Positions 51,100-59,578 of a stretch of 64,000 nt of DNA are shown piece after piece. The translations under genes and the position numbers were made by a program. The notes under the pieces were generated by a model. The model searched no databases and was not told the DNA's origin. It was given only the letters and a program-made list of their open reading frames with translations. This DNA comes from JAHJDS01 sp964569795 (GTDB lineage Bacteria; Desulfobacterota; Desulfarculia; Desulfarculales; JAHJDS01): the NCBI GenBank assembly GCA_964569795.1, contig CAZMVB010000014.1, forward strand, positions 1 through 64,000. Reading direction: 5' to 3'. Positions within the stretch are counted from its first letter, which is position 1. Each line of letters starts with the position of its first letter.

Positions 51100-51567
51100 T
51101 CACTCCCCGAGGAATTTTCTCGGGAAACCTTCCGAGCCGGACAGGTGGAGTTCGGGCACGACCATCACCGTCGAGGTGCCGTGGCAGAGCAGGCGTCCCT
51201 CGTCGTCCTCGATCCGGGCGTCGCCCAGGCCCAGGGTCTTGCCCAGCTTGATCAACCGGCCCCGGCCGATCAGGCGGCCCGCCGAGGCCGGGGCCAGGTA
51301 GTTCAGCTTGACCTCGACGGTGGTCATGGCCACGCCCTCGTCCACCCCGGTGTACACCGCCCAAAAGGCGGTGGCGTCCAGCAGGGACGAGAACACGCCG
51401 CCGTGGACCAGACCAAAGGGCTGGAGGTGTTTGGGTTCGACGTCGATGACCACCCGGGAGGCGCCCGGCGTCAGGTCCTCGATCCGCATCCCCAGCAGGC
51501 TGAAATAGGGGCAGGAATTGACCGTTTGCCGGACCGCCTGCACGTACTCGGGATTCAGCATTTTCAT
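51100..51567 (-). CDS. Hotdog-fold thioesterase (PaaI/4HBT-like)
   Basis: 155 aa from ATG 51567; an in-frame ATG at 51627 is possible. PFGLVHGGVFSSLLDATAFWAV (catalytic HGG-x6-D) near residue 50 and VEVKLNYLAPASAGRLIGRGRLIKLGKTLGLGDARIED are typical of the PaaI-type family. Likely hydrolyses acyl- or aryl-CoA thioesters; a hydroxybenzoyl-CoA substrate would fit this organism but is not shown. It is 17 bp before waaA. Confidence 0.87.
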   Translation of the reverse strand: MKMLNPEYVQAVRQTVNSCPYFSLLGMRIEDLTPGASRVVIDVEPKHLQPFGLVHGGVFSSLLDATAFWAVYTGVDEGVAMTTVEVKLNYLAPASAGRLIGRGRLIKLGKTLGLGDARIEDDEGRLLCHGTSTVMVVPELHLSGSEGFPRKFLGE

Positions 51568-51715
51568 GGCCGGCACTGTATCATCTGGCCCGGGGATGGG
51601 CAATAGGGCGTCCCGCCGATTGGTCATCTTTTTTGGATCAGGGGGTCTCGGTCAACAATGCCCCGGCCGCCTTGACCGGCAACCGGTCCGGTCCGGACCC
51701 GGCAGCGCGCCCCGG

Positions 51716-52810
51716 TTATAAACTCGCCTTTCGAGGCGAGGTACCCCGGAGCCGGCCCGGCCAGCCCGGGGTGGCCGCGGTGAGACCGGCCGGAGTGATG
51801 GCCAGGGCCTGGCACCCCGGGCGGTCCTGAATGAATTGGAGGCCGGCCTTCGGCCCCAGGACGAACGCGGCCGTGGCCAGGGCGTCGCCCAGGGCGGTCG
51901 TGGGGGCGATGACCGTCAGGCTGACCAGGTCGTGGGGCGAGACGCCGCGGGCCGGATCGATCAGGTGATTGAACCGGTGGGCGCAGTCATAGAAATTTAT
52001 ATAGCTGCCCGAGGTGGCCGCCGCCCCCCGCCGAAGAGGGATCACGTCCACGAACCGGTCCCGCCCGAACGGATCGCGCACGCCGATGGCCCACGGCCGG
52101 CGCCCGCCCCTGGGCCCGCCCACCCGGATGTCCCCGCCGGCCTCGACCAGGTGGTGCGGCAGTCCGCGGCCGGACAGCAGGGCCGAGACCCGGTCGGCGA
52201 TGAAGCCCTTGGCGATGCCGTCCAGGGTGAGGTGCATGCCCGGGGTGAGGAGACGGGCCTCGTTCCGGTCGAGCTTGATCCGCCGGGCGTCGATCAGGGC
52301 CAGGGCGCGATCGAGTTCCCGCCGGGACGGTCCGCCGCCTTGCCGGAAGGCGGTCCGGCGCAAGAGGTCCACCACGGGCGCGACCGACACGTCGAACGCC
52401 CCGCCGCTGGCCCGGTGCAGCCCGGCCGAGGCCCGCAGCACGGCCATCAGCTCGGGCGGCGCCGTGCGCAGGACGCCGTGCTCATTCAGGGCCGACAGGG
52501 GCGTGGCCGGATCATACCGGCTGAACACGGCCGTCAGCAGGTCGATCTCTCGCCAGGCCGAGGCCAGGGCCTCCTCGGCCCGGTCCCGGCTGTCGCTCAT
52601 GACGATCAGCGTCACGAACGTGCCCATGGCCGGCCGGAGCTGACGCACCCGGCGTTCGGCTCGGCCGGCCCGGGCGGACGGGGTCAGAAGCGGCGTCAGT
52701 CCGCCCCCGGCCAGGCCCAGGCCCCCCAGGCAGGCGGCGCGGAGAAATTGGCGGCGGTCAAAAGTCGCCCCACCAGGGCTTTCTCCCAAGGCCCTGCCTC
52801 CAGCACTCAT
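51716..52810 (-). CDS. apbE: FAD:protein FMN transferase
   Basis: 364 aa from ATG 52810 (GGGGGGAGA RBS). Tat signal FDRRQFLRAACLGGLGLAGGG near residue 17. ApbE core: AMGTFVTLIVMSD, SGGAFDVSVAPVVDL, LDGIAKGFIADRV, VEAGGDIRVGGPR and the GDALATAAFVLG Mg site. It attaches FMN covalently to Thr of periplasmic flavoproteins such as Rnf or Nqr subunits, supporting membrane redox complexes elsewhere in the genome. Confidence 0.95.
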   Translation of the reverse strand: MSAGGRALGESPGGATFDRRQFLRAACLGGLGLAGGGLTPLLTPSARAGRAERRVRQLRPAMGTFVTLIVMSDSRDRAEEALASAWREIDLLTAVFSRYDPATPLSALNEHGVLRTAPPELMAVLRASAGLHRASGGAFDVSVAPVVDLLRRTAFRQGGGPSRRELDRALALIDARRIKLDRNEARLLTPGMHLTLDGIAKGFIADRVSALLSGRGLPHHLVEAGGDIRVGGPRGGRRPWAIGVRDPFGRDRFVDVIPLRRGAAATSGSYINFYDCAHRFNHLIDPARGVSPHDLVSLTVIAPTTALGDALATAAFVLGPKAGLQFIQDRPGCQALAITPAGLTAATPGWPGRLRGTSPRKASL

Positions 52811-52870
52811 GATAGTTCTCCCCCCGCGATTCAAAAAATGCCCGGCCTTGACCAACCTCCATCGGTTCGC

Positions 52871-52903
52871 GGCCGGCCCGCCCGCTAAAAAGGCGGGCCG
52901 GCC
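52871..52903. terminator. Perfect 12-bp hairpin between apbE and the MBL-hydrolase gene
   Basis: GGCCGGCCCGCC (52871-52882), loop CGCTAAAAA, exact complement 52892-52903. It sits after the MBL gene stop (minus strand) and before apbE. No U-tract, so it may be a weak terminator or mRNA stabiliser. Confidence 0.5.
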
Positions 52904-52979
52904 CGGAGCCCGGACAGTCGATTCCATCAAAAACCGGCCTGTTCTCAGGCCCAGCCACCTGACTGGACCGGGCCGCCCG

Positions 52980-53741
52980 TCACCACCCCATCTTGCGAAT
53001 CCGGACCTCGACCCCCTTGACCCCCCTCATCAGCCTTATCAATTGAGAGGTGTCGGTCTTGCCGAAGTGGTAGGGGTACAAGATCTTCGGCCGGAAGGCC
53101 GTGGCCGCGTCGGCCACCATCTTGGGGGTCATGGTATAGGGCAGATTCATGGGCAAAAAGGCGACGTCGATCTTTCTGAGGCCCTTCATCTCGGGCGTGT
53201 TCTCGGTGTCACCGGCCACATAGACCCGCTTGTCGCCAAAGGTGATCACGTAGCCGTTGCCCTCGCCCTTGGGGTGCCAGGGCACCCCGGGGCGGCGCAG
53301 GCCGACGATGTTGTAGGCCGGCACGGCCTCGATCACCAGTCCCAGGACCTGGGTCTTCTGGCCGTTTTTCAGGGCCATGGCGCCCTTGATCTTGGCCGCC
53401 GCCAGGGCCGAGGCCAGGATCACGGTCCGGGGGGTCCGGATGGCCTGGATAGCCTTCAGGTCGAGGTGGTCGTAGTGGTGATGGGTGATCAGGATCAGGT
53501 CAGCCTTGGGCAGCTTGGTGTAGTCGGCCCACCTGGTCCAGGGATCGACGTGGATGACCTTGCCCTGGAAGGTGAAGATCAGCGAGGCGTGCCGGATAAA
53601 GGTGATTTTCAGGTCCCCGGCGCTGGTCCTGATCGTGTCTGTCTGAAACATCCGGGCCGCGGCGGCCGGACCGGGCCGGCCCAGGGTCACGGCGGCCGCC
53701 GTCAGGATGGCGGCCACAATCGCGATACGCTTTACGGTCAT
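52980..53741 (-). CDS. Secreted metallo-beta-lactamase-fold hydrolase
   Basis: 253 aa. Signal peptide at residues 1-29 (IAIVAAILTAAAVTLG... PAAAA). Metal site LITHHHYDHLD near residue 85 (HxHxDH), GDTENTP with Asp near 172, and a final PYHFGK His. Similar to UPF0173/YycJ-like metal-dependent hydrolases, but exported. Substrate unknown. Confidence 0.87.
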   Translation of the reverse strand: MTVKRIAIVAAILTAAAVTLGRPGPAAAARMFQTDTIRTSAGDLKITFIRHASLIFTFQGKVIHVDPWTRWADYTKLPKADLILITHHHYDHLDLKAIQAIRTPRTVILASALAAAKIKGAMALKNGQKTQVLGLVIEAVPAYNIVGLRRPGVPWHPKGEGNGYVITFGDKRVYVAGDTENTPEMKGLRKIDVAFLPMNLPYTMTPKMVADAATAFRPKILYPYHFGKTDTSQLIRLMRGVKGVEVRIRKMGW

Positions 53742-53851
53742 GGTTGCCCCCTTGGTTATCGGTCGCTAGCGGAAGTGTAACACATCCCCTGACGGGCGAA
53801 CCACATTGCTCCCGGCGTTCCAGGGATCAAAAGGGAGGGGCTCGAAAAAAA

Positions 53852-53880
53852 TTGACAAGGGAGAGTTTATTTGATATATG
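53852..53880 (+). promoter_or_regulatory. Sigma70 promoter of the ArsR-permease operon
   Basis: TTGACA (53852-53857), 17-bp spacer, TATATG (53875-53880). The -10 lies within the operator below. Confidence 0.75.
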
Positions 53881-53898
53881 AACAAGTGTGCATATGTT
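53873..53898. promoter_or_regulatory. ArsR/SmtB-type 12-2-12 operator
   Basis: Imperfect palindrome, 9 of 12 paired positions: arms 53873-53884 and 53887-53898 around an AG centre, with a core TATGAACA / TGTGCATA. Such 12-2-12 sites covering the -10 and start are typical of metal-responsive ArsR-family repressors. The regulator gene begins at 53914. Confidence 0.6.
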
Positions 53899-53913
53899 TA
53901 AACGAGGTTCAAG

Positions 53914-54291
53914 GTGACGGCGAAACAAAAGGCGGACTTGGTCGATGACGGGACCTGCCAGATCCAGTGCGTTCACCTGGACCGGCTGATCCAGGCCCGG
54001 CAGACGGCCGTCCCGGAGCGGGACCTGGACCGGCTGGGCCTGATCTACAAGGCCTTCGGCGATCCGACCCGCCTCAAAATCCTGTCCGGGCTCCGGGGCG
54101 GCGAGATGTGCGTCTGCGACCTGGCCGCCTGGCTGGGGCTCTCCCCGTCGGCGGTGTCCCATCAACTGCGGCGGCTCAAGGACCTGGCCCTGGTCAGGAG
54201 CCGCCGCGACGGGAAGATCGTTTATTACGCCCTGGATGACGACCACGTGGCCGACCTGCTCCGGATCGGCCTGGAACACGTCCGCGAGTGA
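53914..54291 (+). CDS. ArsR/SmtB-family metal-responsive repressor
   Basis: 125 aa, GTG start. N-terminal CQIQC pair (Cys14, Cys18) and MCVCDLAAWLGLSPSAVSHQLRRL, a winged helix whose recognition region carries the CVCD metal motif of ArsR/CadC sensors. It should release DNA on binding a soft metal or metalloid and thereby induce the permease directly downstream. Its own promoter carries a matching operator. Confidence 0.93.
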   Translation: MTAKQKADLVDDGTCQIQCVHLDRLIQARQTAVPERDLDRLGLIYKAFGDPTRLKILSGLRGGEMCVCDLAAWLGLSPSAVSHQLRRLKDLALVRSRRDGKIVYYALDDDHVADLLRIGLEHVRE

Positions 54292-54298
54292 GGTTGGC

Positions 54299-55567
54299 GT
54301 GCATTTCATCCTGAACGTGCTGTCCGAGTCCTGGCGGCTCCTGGTGGAGTCGTCGATCTACATCCTGTTCGGCCTGGTGGTGGCCGGGATGCTCAAGGTC
54401 TTCATCGACCCGTCCCTGGTGGCCCGGCACCTGGGGCGGGGCCGCTTCTGGTCGGTGGTCAAGGCGGCCCTGTTCGGGGTGCCCATCCCGCTTTGAAGTT
54501 GCGGCGTGCTGCCGGCGGCAGCATCCATGAGGCGGCAGGGGGCCAACCGCGGGGCCACCACGGCCTTCCTGATCTCGACGCCCGAGTCGGGCGTGGATTC
54601 CATGGCGGTGACCTACGCCCTGATCGATCCGGTGATGACCGTGGCCCGGCCCGTGTCGGCCCTGGCCGCGGCGGTGACCGCCGGCGTGATCGAGAATCTG
54701 ACCGGCAAAGAGACAAATAACCAGGCGGCGCCGCCGGACCTATCCTGTCCGGTGGACAACTGCTGCGACGGGCTGGACTGCCCGCCCGTCATCCACCGCC
54801 ACCATCACAGCCTGGTCGGCAAGGTCAAGGCCGGCCTGTCCTTTGCCGTCCGGGATCTGTGGGCCGACCTGGCCGGCTGGTTCTTCGTGGGCCTGATTCT
54901 GGCCGGATTGATCGTGGTCCTGGTGCCGACCGAGCTGCTGACCGGGGTGTTGGGCGGCGGCCTGTCCTCGATGCTGATCATGCTGGTGGTGGGGCTGCCG
55001 CTCTACATCTGCGCCACGGCCTCGACGCCCATCGCCGCGGCCCTGATCCTGAAGGGGGTCAGCCCCGGGGCGGCGCTGGTCTTTCTGCTGGTCGGTCCGG
55101 CGACCAACGTCACCTCGCTGACCATGGTCACGGGCCTCATGGGCAAGCGGGCCACGGCCGTCTATCTGGTCACCTTGTCGGTCGTGGCCGTGCTCTGCGG
55201 TCTGGCCCTGGATCAGGTTTACGCCCTGCTGGGCACGGCGGCGGCCCCGGGCGCGGCGGCCGAGGTGGGCCGGTACGTGGCCCAGTGGAGCCCTTTTGCC
55301 TGGCCGTTGTCCTCGATCAAGGCCGTGGCGGCCCAGGTGGTGGGCGGGGTCGAGTCCGAGGTCCTTCCCCTCTGGCTGGAAGTGGCCGGGGCCGTGGCGC
55401 TCCTGGCGCTGTCCGTGCCGCCCCTGGGGCGCCGCCTGTGGTCGGCCCTCCCCGGGCGCCGGGCCCGGGCCGCGGCCGGCTGCGCCTGCAGCGCCCATTC
55501 GGAGGCCCGCCGACCCCAGGGGGCGGACCTCTTCCCCATGGCCGGGGAGGTCCATCCTAAAAAATAA
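54299..55567 (+). CDS. SO_0444/ArsP-like permease (DUF318) with in-frame UGA: probable selenoprotein
   Basis: 422 codons from GTG 54299, interrupted only by TGA at 54494-54496 (codon 66). Reading through gives FGVPIPL-U-SCGVLPAAAS, where relatives in this permease family have Cys-Ser-Cys. The frame then continues unbroken for 356 codons with strong conservation (GANRGATTAFLISTPESGVDS, SLTMVTGLMGKRA). A 7-bp hairpin begins 10 bases after the UGA, as a bacterial SECIS should. The protein has about eight hydrophobic helices, a Cys/His-rich linker (CCDGLDC, HRHHHS) and a CAC tail suited to soft-metal or metalloid export. It follows an ArsR repressor. Alternatives are a sequencing error or a Cys-to-stop mutation; the hairpin argues against these. 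Confidence 0.8.
54507..54523 (+). promoter_or_regulatory. SECIS-like hairpin downstream of in-frame UGA
   Basis: Stem TGCTGCC (54507-54513) / GGCAGCA (54517-54523) with apical loop GGC. It starts 10 bases after the UGA, and the loop starts 17 bases after it. bSECIS elements are short stem-loops with a G at the first loop positions at about this distance, read by SelB. Confidence 0.65.
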
Positions 55568-55611
55568 GTCCTCTGGAACGCCCCGGTCCTGGTCCGTCAA
55601 GGCCAAAGGGC

Positions 55612-56676
55612 TCAATGCCCGGTGCGGTACAGGCCGGCCCGCCTCAGTTCCGGGTCGCGGATCAGGCCGTAGCGCCCCAGAAAGGCCAGCGAGGCCCATT
55701 GCCCCGGGATGCCGTATCTGTTCTTGAGGGTCCCGATTTCCAGGGGCATGCTCGGGGCGGCGGCCCGGTCCCGGGTGGGATTATCAGTGTAATCGGCGGC
55801 GTAATTCAGCAAACCCAGGACCAGGTCGGCCTCCTGCTCGAACCCGCCGTCCTGGAGGTGATCCAGGGTGGGGCGGGAGGAGCGGATCGTGGGCCGGGCC
55901 GCCTCAAAGCTGTTGGCCAGGCGCAGATTATACCAGTAATCGTCCGGGATCGAGGTCCGGGCCACCTGGGCGGCCGTGACCACGGGCGTGAACAGCTCGA
56001 CGGCCAGCATCTTCAGCCGCCGGGCGGCAAAGGAAATCTGGAGGTCCCGGCGCTGGCCCTGGAATTCGTCCGGGACCGGCAGGCGCTGCAGGTAATCCAC
56101 CACAATCGCCGCCACCGGCCGGACGCGGGACACCCGCCGGGCGTGGACCAGCAAGTCATCCACGGTCCATTGCGGCCGGTAAACGATGATCAACCGCCCC
56201 TCCCAGGTCCGCAGCGTGCGGCGGGCCTGTTCCAGCCCGGCCGGATCGGGCCAGTCCGATCTCTGCCGGGGGTCATGCATGTAGTCCCGGATCTCGTTGG
56301 CCGACCAGCCGGCCTTGGTGTCGGCCGACAGGATGGACAGCAACCGATGGTAAATGCGGACCTCGGGCTCCTCGGCCGTGTAGAACAGGAAGATGCCCTG
56401 GTTTTCGGCGGCGCCGACGTCGGCTTTCAGCCAGTTGGTCAGCAGGCAGACCAGGGTCGAGGTCTTGCCGTGCCCGGTCCGGCCGGCGATGATGGCCAGT
56501 TCCCCGGCGTGGAACTTCACGTCCAGATCGTTCAGGGACAGCCAGCCCGAGTAGCGGCCCGGCGGCAGATTGGCGCTGGCCAGGTCCAGACGTTCGACCG
56601 AAAAAGGCAGGGGCTGCTTTTCCTCCTGTTCCAGGGCGGAGGATTCGAGGACTTGGTTCAGTTCGTCGTCGGCCAT
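55612..56676 (-). CDS. DnaB-like RecA-fold ATPase, free-standing
   Basis: 354 aa. Walker A AGRTGHGKTS near residue 64, IFLFYTAEEPEVRIYHRLLS, Walker B VAAIVVDYLQRL near 196, AQVARTSIPDD sensor and C-terminal LGLLNYAAD...TLKNRYG arginine-finger-like region. This is the C-terminal half of a replicative helicase without the primase-binding N-terminal domain. It may be a plasmid- or phage-derived helicase or a KaiC-like regulator. No replication partners nearby. Confidence 0.78.
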   Translation of the reverse strand: MADDELNQVLESSALEQEEKQPLPFSVERLDLASANLPPGRYSGWLSLNDLDVKFHAGELAIIAGRTGHGKTSTLVCLLTNWLKADVGAAENQGIFLFYTAEEPEVRIYHRLLSILSADTKAGWSANEIRDYMHDPRQRSDWPDPAGLEQARRTLRTWEGRLIIVYRPQWTVDDLLVHARRVSRVRPVAAIVVDYLQRLPVPDEFQGQRRDLQISFAARRLKMLAVELFTPVVTAAQVARTSIPDDYWYNLRLANSFEAARPTIRSSRPTLDHLQDGGFEQEADLVLGLLNYAADYTDNPTRDRAAAPSMPLEIGTLKNRYGIPGQWASLAFLGRYGLIRDPELRRAGLYRTGH

Positions 56677-56708
56677 TGTTCCCTCCAGGGCGTTTGACTT
56701 GGCAACCC

Positions 56709-56737
56709 ATTATACCCCATTATGACCGGACTCGAAA
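56709..56737 (-). promoter_or_regulatory. Sigma70-like promoter of the DnaB-like gene
   Basis: Minus strand: TTTCGA (56737-56732), 17-bp spacer, perfect TATAAT (56714-56709), about 33 bp before the start codon. Divergent from the BASS transporter. Confidence 0.55.
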
Positions 56738-56838
56738 CGCGGCCGGGCCGCCGGGTCGAACTTGACCGTTTCAAGCCGACGGTGTAGAGGGAAGGTCGGC
56801 CTCGACCCGGGCCGACCGAACGCCGGCGGGAGCAAACC

Positions 56839-57747
56839 TTGCAGATAAAAAACCTGATCATGTTCGTGGTGGCCATGGCCGGGCTGGCCGTCGGCATCTT
56901 CCTGCCCGGACCTTCCCGGTTGGTCTATCCCTACATCCTGTACCTGATGATGGTCATCCTGTTTCTGAGCTTCATCCGGCTCGAACTGGAACACGTGACC
57001 AAGATCGGACCGCGGGACGTGGCGGATCTCACCGCGCTGACCGGGCTCAAGCTGGCGGTGCTCCCGGCCGGCCTGTGGGCGGTCTGCCGCCTGGTGTGGC
57101 CCGAGCAGGCCCTGGCCGTACTGCTGCTGTCCGGCGTGTCCACCGGGGTGACGGCCCCCTTTTTCGCCGGGATATTCCGGGCCAACGTACCGCGGATCCT
57201 GCAACTGACCGTGCTGACCTCGATCCTGGTGCCGCTGACCCTGCCGGCCCTGGTCAAGCTCTTGCTGGGCGGCAGCCTGGACATCAGTTTCTGGCACATG
57301 GTCCGGCTGCTGTTGTGGGTCATCTTCGTGCCCCTGATCCTGGCCGTGCTCGGCCGGCGTTTCACGCCAAGACTGATCGCCCGGATCGATCGCTGGCAGT
57401 ATCCCATTTCCCTGGTCATGTTTTTCGTGATCAACGCGGCCGTGTTTTCGGTCTATTCGGGCACCCTGATTCGGGACGCCCGGCACGTCCTGTGGGCCGC
57501 GGCCATGGCCTGCGCCCTGGGGATCATTTACGCCGGGACGGGCGCCTTGTACGGCCTGGCCCGGGGCCGGTGGGGCGACGTCCTGACCGGGGCCACGGGC
57601 ATGGGTTTCATCAACAACGTTTTGGTGATCGTGTTCGCGGCCAAGTTTTTCGGCAAACAGGGACCGCTCCTGGCGGCGATGTACATGATTCCGTTCTTCG
57701 GATTGTTGATCCCCCTGGGCTGGCTGGCCAAAAAAAACAGTATTTGA
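56839..57747 (+). CDS. BASS-family (bile acid:sodium symporter-like) transporter
   Basis: 302 aa, TTG start with GGGAG upstream. About nine or ten hydrophobic helices; LLLSGVSTGVTAPFFAGIFRAN near residue 96 and VLTGATGMGFINNVLVIVFAAKFFG near 249 are the family's unwound-helix regions. It moves an organic anion or similar solute across the inner membrane. The substrate is unknown. Confidence 0.8.
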   Translation: MQIKNLIMFVVAMAGLAVGIFLPGPSRLVYPYILYLMMVILFLSFIRLELEHVTKIGPRDVADLTALTGLKLAVLPAGLWAVCRLVWPEQALAVLLLSGVSTGVTAPFFAGIFRANVPRILQLTVLTSILVPLTLPALVKLLLGGSLDISFWHMVRLLLWVIFVPLILAVLGRRFTPRLIARIDRWQYPISLVMFFVINAAVFSVYSGTLIRDARHVLWAAAMACALGIIYAGTGALYGLARGRWGDVLTGATGMGFINNVLVIVFAAKFFGKQGPLLAAMYMIPFFGLLIPLGWLAKKNSI

Positions 57748-57892
57748 ATCGGGGAATCAGGCCCGCCGCTTGATCAAGGTCAGGACGTTTTGATTCGGCC
57801 GGCGCCGGTAGCGGACCTCGTCCTTCAGCCAACGCAGAACCAAATTATCATATTGACCTCGATCACTCTGGCCTTTTGGTTCAAGGGCCGGT

Positions 57893-58897
57893 CTAGGCGT
57901 CAACTACCAGGACCGCCGCGCCGTTTATCCGGCCCTGTTTCAGGTCCTGGAGGGCCTGGTTGGCCTCCTGATACGGAAAAGTCTGGACCTCGGTCCTGAC
58001 CGGGATCCGGGCCGCCGCGTCTAAAAGTCCCTGGCCGTCGGCCCGGGTCGAGTTGGCCACCGACCGGATCACCCGCTCGTGCCAGAGGTGCTTCTGGTAG
58101 TCCAGGGGCGGGGTGGGACTCATGTAGATGCCGCCCAATGCCAGGGTCCCGCCCGGTTTCAGGACCCGCAGGGCCTCGGGCACCAGGGACCCGGCCGGGG
58201 CGAAGATGATCGCCCCGTCCAGTTTTTCGGGCGGATCGTCCTCGGCCCGGCCCACCCAGGTGGCGCCCAGCTTGCGGGCCAGGTCCTGATGGCCCAGGCC
58301 CCGGGTAAACACCAAAACCTCGACCCCCTGATTCACGGCGATCTGGACCAGGATGTGGGCCGCCGCGCCGAAGCCGTACAGGCCCAGGCGCTGTCCCGGC
58401 TTGACCCCGCTCAGCCGGTACGACCGGAAGCCGATTATCCCGGCGCACATGAGCGGCGCGGCCTCGACGTCGGAAAAGCCCTCGGGAATTTGGTACGCAA
58501 AGTCCTCGTCCACCAGGGCGAACGGGGCGAACCCGCCGTGGGCGTGCAGCCCGGTGAATTTTATGTCCGGGCACAGGTTCTCGTCGCCCCGTAAACAGAA
58601 CTCGCATTTCCCGCAGGCCCAATGCAGCCAGGCCAGGCCCACCCGGTCGCCGAGTTGAAATCGCCGGCAGTCAGGCCCCTGCTTGTCCACCCGGCCGACG
58701 ACCTGGTGGCCGGGGATGATGGGCAGCCGAGGCAATTCGAGTTCGCCCTCGACGGTGTGCAGGTCAGTGTGGCACACCCCGCAGACATTGACCTTGACTC
58801 TGATCTGTCCGGGGCCGGGTTCGGGAACGGGTATTTCGGTCGGAATCAGCGGGTCGTCCTCGACCGGCCGCGGGCTTTCGAGCATCATCGCCAGCAT
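57893..58897 (-). CDS. Zinc-dependent alcohol dehydrogenase
   Basis: 334 aa. Catalytic zinc site VCHTDLHTVEGEL (Cys40, His region) and GHQVVGRV; structural zinc Cys in CGKCEFCLRGDENLC near residue 95. The nucleotide loop reads GLYGFGAAAHILVQIA, the GFGA(A/S)AH variant of the AdhA subfamily and not GxGxxG. Oxidises alcohols or reduces aldehydes with NAD(P). Confidence 0.93.
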   Translation of the reverse strand: MLAMMLESPRPVEDDPLIPTEIPVPEPGPGQIRVKVNVCGVCHTDLHTVEGELELPRLPIIPGHQVVGRVDKQGPDCRRFQLGDRVGLAWLHWACGKCEFCLRGDENLCPDIKFTGLHAHGGFAPFALVDEDFAYQIPEGFSDVEAAPLMCAGIIGFRSYRLSGVKPGQRLGLYGFGAAAHILVQIAVNQGVEVLVFTRGLGHQDLARKLGATWVGRAEDDPPEKLDGAIIFAPAGSLVPEALRVLKPGGTLALGGIYMSPTPPLDYQKHLWHERVIRSVANSTRADGQGLLDAAARIPVRTEVQTFPYQEANQALQDLKQGRINGAAVLVVDA

Positions 58898-58963
58898 CTC
58901 GTCCCTCCCGGATTGATCATAAGACTTATATTGGATTAGTGTCGGCCGGGGGGGCGGCCGATG

Positions 58964-59572
58964 TCAAACAACGGGGCCGGGACCAGTCAAATCAGACCCG
59001 GTTTCAGCCGCGGACCGGATGCGTTCCCATAATCTATCGAATCCAAGTCGAGTGTGTGCCGAAAAAGGCAGGGGCGTCAAATCCAGTTCGCCCAACGAGG
59101 CGGCCAGCTTGTCGATGATCGACTTGGCCTGGCTCTTCTTGAGCTTGTCCACCTTGGTGAAGACCACCTGGCAGGTCCGCCCGGTGTCCTTCAGCCAGGC
59201 CATCAGGTCCCGCTCCTCCTGGCCCGGCTCGCGCCTGGGGTCCAGGAGCAGGATCACCAGGGCCAGGTTTTTCGCACGGCCCAGATAGGCCTCGACCAGG
59301 GGCCGCCAGGCGGCCTGCATGGCCCGGGGCACCTTGGCAAAGCCGTAACCGGGCAGATCGACAAAGCACAATTCTCGACCCACCTCGAAGAAATTGATCT
59401 CCCGGGTCCGGCCCGGAGTCGAAGAGGTGCGCACCAGGTTCTTGCGATTAAGCAGGCAGTTGATCAGGGAGGATTTGCCCACGTTGGACCGGCCGGCAAA
59501 GGCGATCTCGGTCCGGTCGTGCTCGGGGAACTGGTCGGGCCGGGTGGCGGCAGTCAGGAAGCGGGCCTCCAC
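58964..59572 (-). CDS. engB: Ribosome-biogenesis GTPase YihA/YsxC
   Basis: 202 aa. G1 GRSNVGKSS near residue 27, G3 DLPGYG near 73, G4 TKVD near 139 and RTSSTPGRTREINFFEV switch region. Essential GTPase in large-subunit assembly. Seven bp after the aminotransferase gene end. Confidence 0.96.
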   Translation of the reverse strand: MEARFLTAATRPDQFPEHDRTEIAFAGRSNVGKSSLINCLLNRKNLVRTSSTPGRTREINFFEVGRELCFVDLPGYGFAKVPRAMQAAWRPLVEAYLGRAKNLALVILLLDPRREPGQEERDLMAWLKDTGRTCQVVFTKVDKLKKSQAKSIIDKLAASLGELDLTPLPFSAHTRLGFDRLWERIRSAAETGSDLTGPGPVV

Positions 59573-59578
59573 GACGAC

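Noticed and set aside
54299..54496. The permease as a frameshifted pseudogene or as two separate genes.
   Set aside because: No frameshift: both halves are in the same frame and meet at one TGA that replaces a conserved Cys, with a SECIS-like hairpin downstream.
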